Below are positions 61,425 through 64,000 of a stretch of 64,000 bases of DNA, one piece after another. The position numbers were made by a program, and so were the translations under genes. The stretch covers positions 27,365,523-27,429,522 of the forward strand of contig OY829543.1 of assembly GCA_963691705.1 (NCBI GenBank). Direction: 5' to 3'. Numbering within the stretch: the stretch's first letter is position 1; each line of letters opens with the position of its first letter. The notes below the pieces were generated by a model. That model was given only the letters and a program-made list of their open reading frames with translations, was not told the origin of the DNA and did no database searches. Origin of the DNA: Viola odorata. Lineage: Eukaryota > Streptophyta > Magnoliopsida > Malpighiales > Violaceae.

Positions 61425-63637
61425 TCACCTTTCCCTTCGAAAGGATTCGTCCTCGAATCCATAGCTTCAATTTCCTCGTTCCCTGTCACATAAAGACTTA
61501 AGTTAGTAATGTGAAATGAGTGATTGGTAAATTCATACTCCAAAGATTTCAAAGAATTAAAAGCATAATAATTAGTTCTATGGAGTATTAAGAAAGGTGC
61601 GCGCGGGGGATGAAAGCTAGGCCACGCGGGTGGCCTAGAGTTGGCGCAACAGTCGGGAGGCTTAGGAATGGGTCTTCGATTGGCGCGGGCCTCGCCTACC
61701 AATGCCTTGCTATTTGTGACCGATCCTCTTGGCATCGTGTCATGCTCTTTGATGTCAAAGGGATCTATGATCGTATCATCACATTTCCCATCGAAAGGAT
61801 TCGCCCACGAATCCTTAGCTTTAAATCCTTCATTTCCTACCACAAAAATATTTAAGTTAGTAAGTTGAAATGAAAGATTTGTATATTTATACTCCAAAGG
61901 TAAATAAAAAGTAAAAACATTGGAACAAATCCAATGGAGTATATGTGACAATTTTCCGTGTCTAGGAACCAATTGAGCGTTCGCCTCAACGCCTTCTTTG
62001 GTTAGATTTGTACATGTGTGCTCACGGCTCAAGCACATATGTTCGCCTGATTTTGGTACCAAGGATGCATTCGTCTTCTCACCTACACACTTAATCAAAC
62101 TTGAAAACAATTGTGAGAAAATAAAAGGAATTATTCGTTCACGCTTATGAATAAATTCGCCAAATGCAAGAAACAAGTTCCTAATATTCACAGTATCCCT
62201 ACAATCATCCAAATTATTTTCTAACATGCTAGGTACTGTCCTAGTAAGCACAGAAAAACTAATTTTAATTCTACTATCATTTACAAAACAGATTTGACTT
62301 CTAGACAATTTAAGCAAGAAAGAGTTATAATTGATGAGATGCAACAATGGTTTCTTTTCACATGCTAAATAAAAATCTTTTAAATTTACATCATGTGGAT
62401 TAGAATTATGAATAGTTTTAGGCTCTAACCTTGCATCACTTGGAGAAGAGAGTGGTGCATACCTTTGTTCACACCATTGTTGTGCAATTTTGCTTCCTAC
62501 GCCTCCTAAAATTGATGATTTGAAGCCATCTTCTTTCCTTCGATTTTTATGCAAGGGAGGCACACAAACAGTAGGAAAAGAATCATCAATGTTAGGATTA
62601 GCTAACTGATCCTTATTGCTCAAAGGCACGCTCATTGGATCAATAACTTTCACAATTTTTGTTCGCCTTTTTTCCTTACTTTCTTCTCTCAAAATTTCTG
62701 TAATTTCAATGACACTCTCTTTGGCATGCTTGTTGTTTTCATACCGTGTCTTTTCCTCATCAATTCTTTCATTTTCTTTCCTCTCACACTCTTTTCTCTC
62801 ATTTTCAAGCTCACATTTTTCACTCAATGCTGTAGAATTTGCAGCCACACTCCTTTCAATCAAATTAAATTTTTCAGTCACCTTTGGGTCACAAGATTGA
62901 GGTGGTGTGGGTTGTTTTTGTTGAATGACTTGTGCATGTTGTACCACTTCTGATTTGGACTCAAAAACAGTAGCAGAAGAAGATTTTTGGTCACTCGGGT
63001 AGCCTTGGAATGAGCTACTGTTTTGTTCCATCAAACACTCATGAATTTCAATTTCGTAGGCAAATTGAATCATGGATGATAAGCTTGTAAACTCATAGAG
63101 GGCAAGCTGTCTTCTAATCACTTTATTTAATCCACTTTGAAACAAATCCATGATCATGCTCTCATTATCTTGAAGATAAGTCTTGATGAGTAAATCATCA
63201 AATTCTTGATAATATTCCATCACGGTTTTGATTTCTTGTTGAAGGGAGGACAACTCGTCTTCTAATAATTCTCGATAGTATGATGACACAAAACATGCTC
63301 TCATGACATGTCTCATTTCAGCCCAAGTTGCAATTGGATCTTCTCTTCTTGGTCTTTCACAACAAATGTGGTACCACCAAATCTCGGTATTCTCATCAAA
63401 TGTCATTTGAGCAAGCTCAATTTTCTGTGCTTCGGAAAAATTATGACATTCAATGGCCTTCACAACGTGGTATTCCCATTGGATAAATTCAGCCGGTTCA
63501 AAAGATGCTCTAAAAGTAGGAATTGTTACTTGAAAAGGATCAAAGTTGGTGCAGCTATTAGTAGAGGAGCCATAGCCAAGGTCTTGTTCGAAGAGACCTA
63601 GGCCATAGCTTGATTGACAAGAATTTAGTGAAGTCAT
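61286..63637 (-). CDS. Gag-only ORF of a non-autonomous Ty3/gypsy-type (TR-GAG-like) element
   Basis: The 783-residue ORF starts at a true ATG (63,637) and ends at TAG (61,286-61,288). Residues about 38-200 look like a plant Ty3/gypsy Gag (Retrotrans_gag family): IPTF near 39-42, FEPAEFIQWE near 46-55, the hallmark WWYH at 87-90, and a helical region to about 200. Residues about 255-335 are rich in E and K and may form a coiled coil. Residues about 335-575 I do not recognise. No CCHC zinc knuckle and no protease, reverse transcriptase, RNase H or integrase motif is visible, so mobility would need enzymes from another element. Residues 581-623 and 699-741 are two copies of a tail containing (A/T)NPF(D/E)GKxDDT. 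The last 46 residues are encoded inside the LTR. The frame is intact over 2.35 kb, which suggests recent activity or constraint. The Gag call is strong; translation of the whole reading frame is less certain. Confidence 0.85.
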   Translation of the reverse strand: MTSLNSCQSSYGLGLFEQDLGYGSSTNSCTNFDPFQVTIPTFRASFEPAEFIQWEYHVVKAIECHNFSEAQKIELAQMTFDENTEIWWYHICCERPRREDPIATWAEMRHVMRACFVSSYYRELLEDELSSLQQEIKTVMEYYQEFDDLLIKTYLQDNESMIMDLFQSGLNKVIRRQLALYEFTSLSSMIQFAYEIEIHECLMEQNSSSFQGYPSDQKSSSATVFESKSEVVQHAQVIQQKQPTPPQSCDPKVTEKFNLIERSVAANSTALSEKCELENERKECERKENERIDEEKTRYENNKHAKESVIEITEILREESKEKRRTKIVKVIDPMSVPLSNKDQLANPNIDDSFPTVCVPPLHKNRRKEDGFKSSILGGVGSKIAQQWCEQRYAPLSSPSDARLEPKTIHNSNPHDVNLKDFYLACEKKPLLHLINYNSFLLKLSRSQICFVNDSRIKISFSVLTRTVPSMLENNLDDCRDTVNIRNLFLAFGEFIHKRERIIPFIFSQLFSSLIKCVGEKTNASLVPKSGEHMCLSREHTCTNLTKEGVEANAQLVPRHGKLSHILHWICSNVFTFYLPLEYKYTNLSFQLTNLNIFVVGNEGFKAKDSWANPFDGKCDDTIIDPFDIKEHDTMPRGSVTNSKALVGEARANRRPIPKPPDCCANSRPPAWPSFHPPRAPFLILHRTNYYAFNSLKSLEYEFTNHSFHITNLSLYVTGNEEIEAMDSRTNPFEGKGDDTITPTSTRPERTRTRPIMKARSKIPLTLQMGLETHQNDKEIHLS
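61415..61543 (-). repeat. Tail module, copy 2 (adjacent to the 3' LTR)
   Basis: This copy encodes residues 699-741 of the Gag-only ORF and includes the hairpin, polypurine tract and the first bases of the LTR. It aligns with 61,769-61,897 at an exact offset of 354 bp (118 codons), so the duplication kept the frame. Shared residues include the TN-SF-TNL pattern, a GNE motif, NPF and DDT. The satellite monomers contain a third form of the same module. Confidence 0.82.
61425..61437 (-). promoter_or_regulatory. Polypurine tract next to the 3' LTR
   Basis: The minus strand reads AAGGGAAAGGTGA directly before the LTR start TGATACGATC. In LTR elements this purine run primes plus-strand DNA synthesis and sits exactly at the LTR border, as here. 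The satellite monomers have AAGAGGGAGGAGA at the same position relative to TGATACGA. Confidence 0.75.
61617..61638. repeat. Perfect 9-bp inverted repeat between the two tail copies
   Basis: CTAGGCCAC, four bases GCGG, then GTGGCCTAG form a perfect stem-loop inside the Gag-only ORF. It sits in the GC-rich spacer between the two tail modules. That spacer resembles the GC-rich part of the satellite monomer in position and composition (both contain GTTGGCGC and GCGCGGGCCT or GCGCGGCCT strings). A role is unknown. Confidence 0.65.
61769..61897 (-). repeat. Tail module, copy 1 (internal, with its own PPT and LTR-start remnant)
   Basis: This copy encodes residues 581-623. On the minus strand it runs through the hairpin (loop CCCA on the plus strand), a purine run (TGGGAAATGTGA, 61,779-61,790) and TGATACGATCATAG, which matches an LTR start. 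The 354 bp from here to copy 2 therefore include a short LTR-like start followed by unrelated, partly GC-rich sequence (61,600-61,700). The arrangement is the same tail-PPT-LTR-start order seen in each satellite monomer. Confidence 0.8.
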
Positions 63638-64000
63638 TGTACCTACAAAATTAACAAACTATATATATGTATAAACGTTAGTTAAAACAAATCGCTCCCT
63701 CACGTGTTTACACTCGTGTTTAAGCCCTCAAAATTTGTACTCACACAATCACTCAAACTCCTCTGTATTCAATTCCGTGTCTTGCGTAACAATCAACCAA
63801 CAATCTCAAGTTCAATCATGAAGACTCAATCAAGAACGCTAGAAACACCAAGGCAGTTTGCTGGAATTTTTCTGACAGTTTTCCAAAAATTTCGGCTATT
63901 GGCCTTTAAAAATAGCAAACGTTGGAATTTTGTCACAAAGTTTAATATGGGTAGACTTGAGGTTGAGGACTACAATTTTCATTCAGGTCGAAAGGAGAAA
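63638..64000 (-). other. Probable 5' leader of the retroelement; no gene seen
   Basis: These 363 bp lie upstream of the Gag ATG on the minus strand. The sequence is AT-rich and has an alternating AT run at 63,661-63,673. I saw no ORF of note, no LTR end (GATCGTATCA-type or TGATACGATC-type) and no primer binding site resembling a tRNA 3' end. The leader therefore probably continues beyond the window to a 5' LTR. Confidence 0.5.

Noticed and set aside
62616..62953. Plus-strand hydrophobic ORFs (75-94 aa) opposite the Gag ORF
   Set aside because: They are the antisense of the E/K-rich part of the Gag-only ORF, whose complement reads as F/L/S-rich sequence. Not independent genes.
63638..64000. 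5' LTR or primer binding site within the window
   Set aside because: No TGATACGATC or GATCGTATCA end and no tRNA-complementary string was found. These should lie beyond 64,000.

Overview
The window comes from a flowering-plant nuclear genome, most likely a eudicot. About 95% of it is a tandem satellite array. The rest is the 3' part of a minus-strand LTR retrotransposon of plant Ty3/gypsy type. I found no housekeeping gene, tRNA, rRNA, CRISPR array or bacterial feature. The plant assignment rests on the Gag sequence type, the LTR/polypurine-tract signature and a plant telomere-like motif in each monomer. The species cannot be named from the sequence.

Bases 1-60,711 are one head-to-tail satellite. 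I placed 127 repeat landmarks by eye between 327 and 60,280, which gives 126 intervals with a mean of 475.8 bp: 57 of 473 bp, 37 of 484, 24 of 471, six of 472 and two of 474. The length classes come from a few defined indels, chiefly an 11-bp tandem duplication. Monomers are grouped into higher-order blocks that were themselves duplicated: 1,428 bp (trimer), 2,858 and 2,867 bp (hexamers), 3,343 bp (heptamer, two adjacent near-identical copies), 3,780 bp (octamer spacing), about 5.2 kb (11-mer) and 968 bp (dimer). The array ends at 60,281-60,711 with a truncated monomer and then a visibly more diverged one.

At 60,712 the array stops at TGATACGATC, which starts a 713-bp sequence ending GATCGTATCA at 61,424. 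I read this as the 3' LTR of a minus-strand element. A polypurine tract (minus strand) abuts it at 61,425-61,437. A single ATG-initiated ORF (63,637 down to 61,286, 783 aa) has a Ty3/gypsy Gag domain but no protease, reverse transcriptase, RNase H or integrase. This resembles the non-autonomous TR-GAG class. The ORF runs through the polypurine tract and 139 bp into the LTR.

The main observation links the two parts. Every satellite monomer carries, in the same orientation, the same tail-polypurine tract-LTR-start module as the retroelement, including the encoded DSRTNPFE...GDDT peptide, the purine tract and TGATACGA. The element itself holds two diverged tandem copies of this module, 354 bp apart, inside its ORF. 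The satellite therefore appears to have grown from the 3' tail of a related LTR element. This route is known in principle (Ogre/PisTR-A in pea, Sore1/Sobo in potato), but this case shows a possible two-copy intermediate next to the mature array. The small ORFs in the array lack ATG starts on the minus strand or are repeat shadows, and I do not annotate them as genes.
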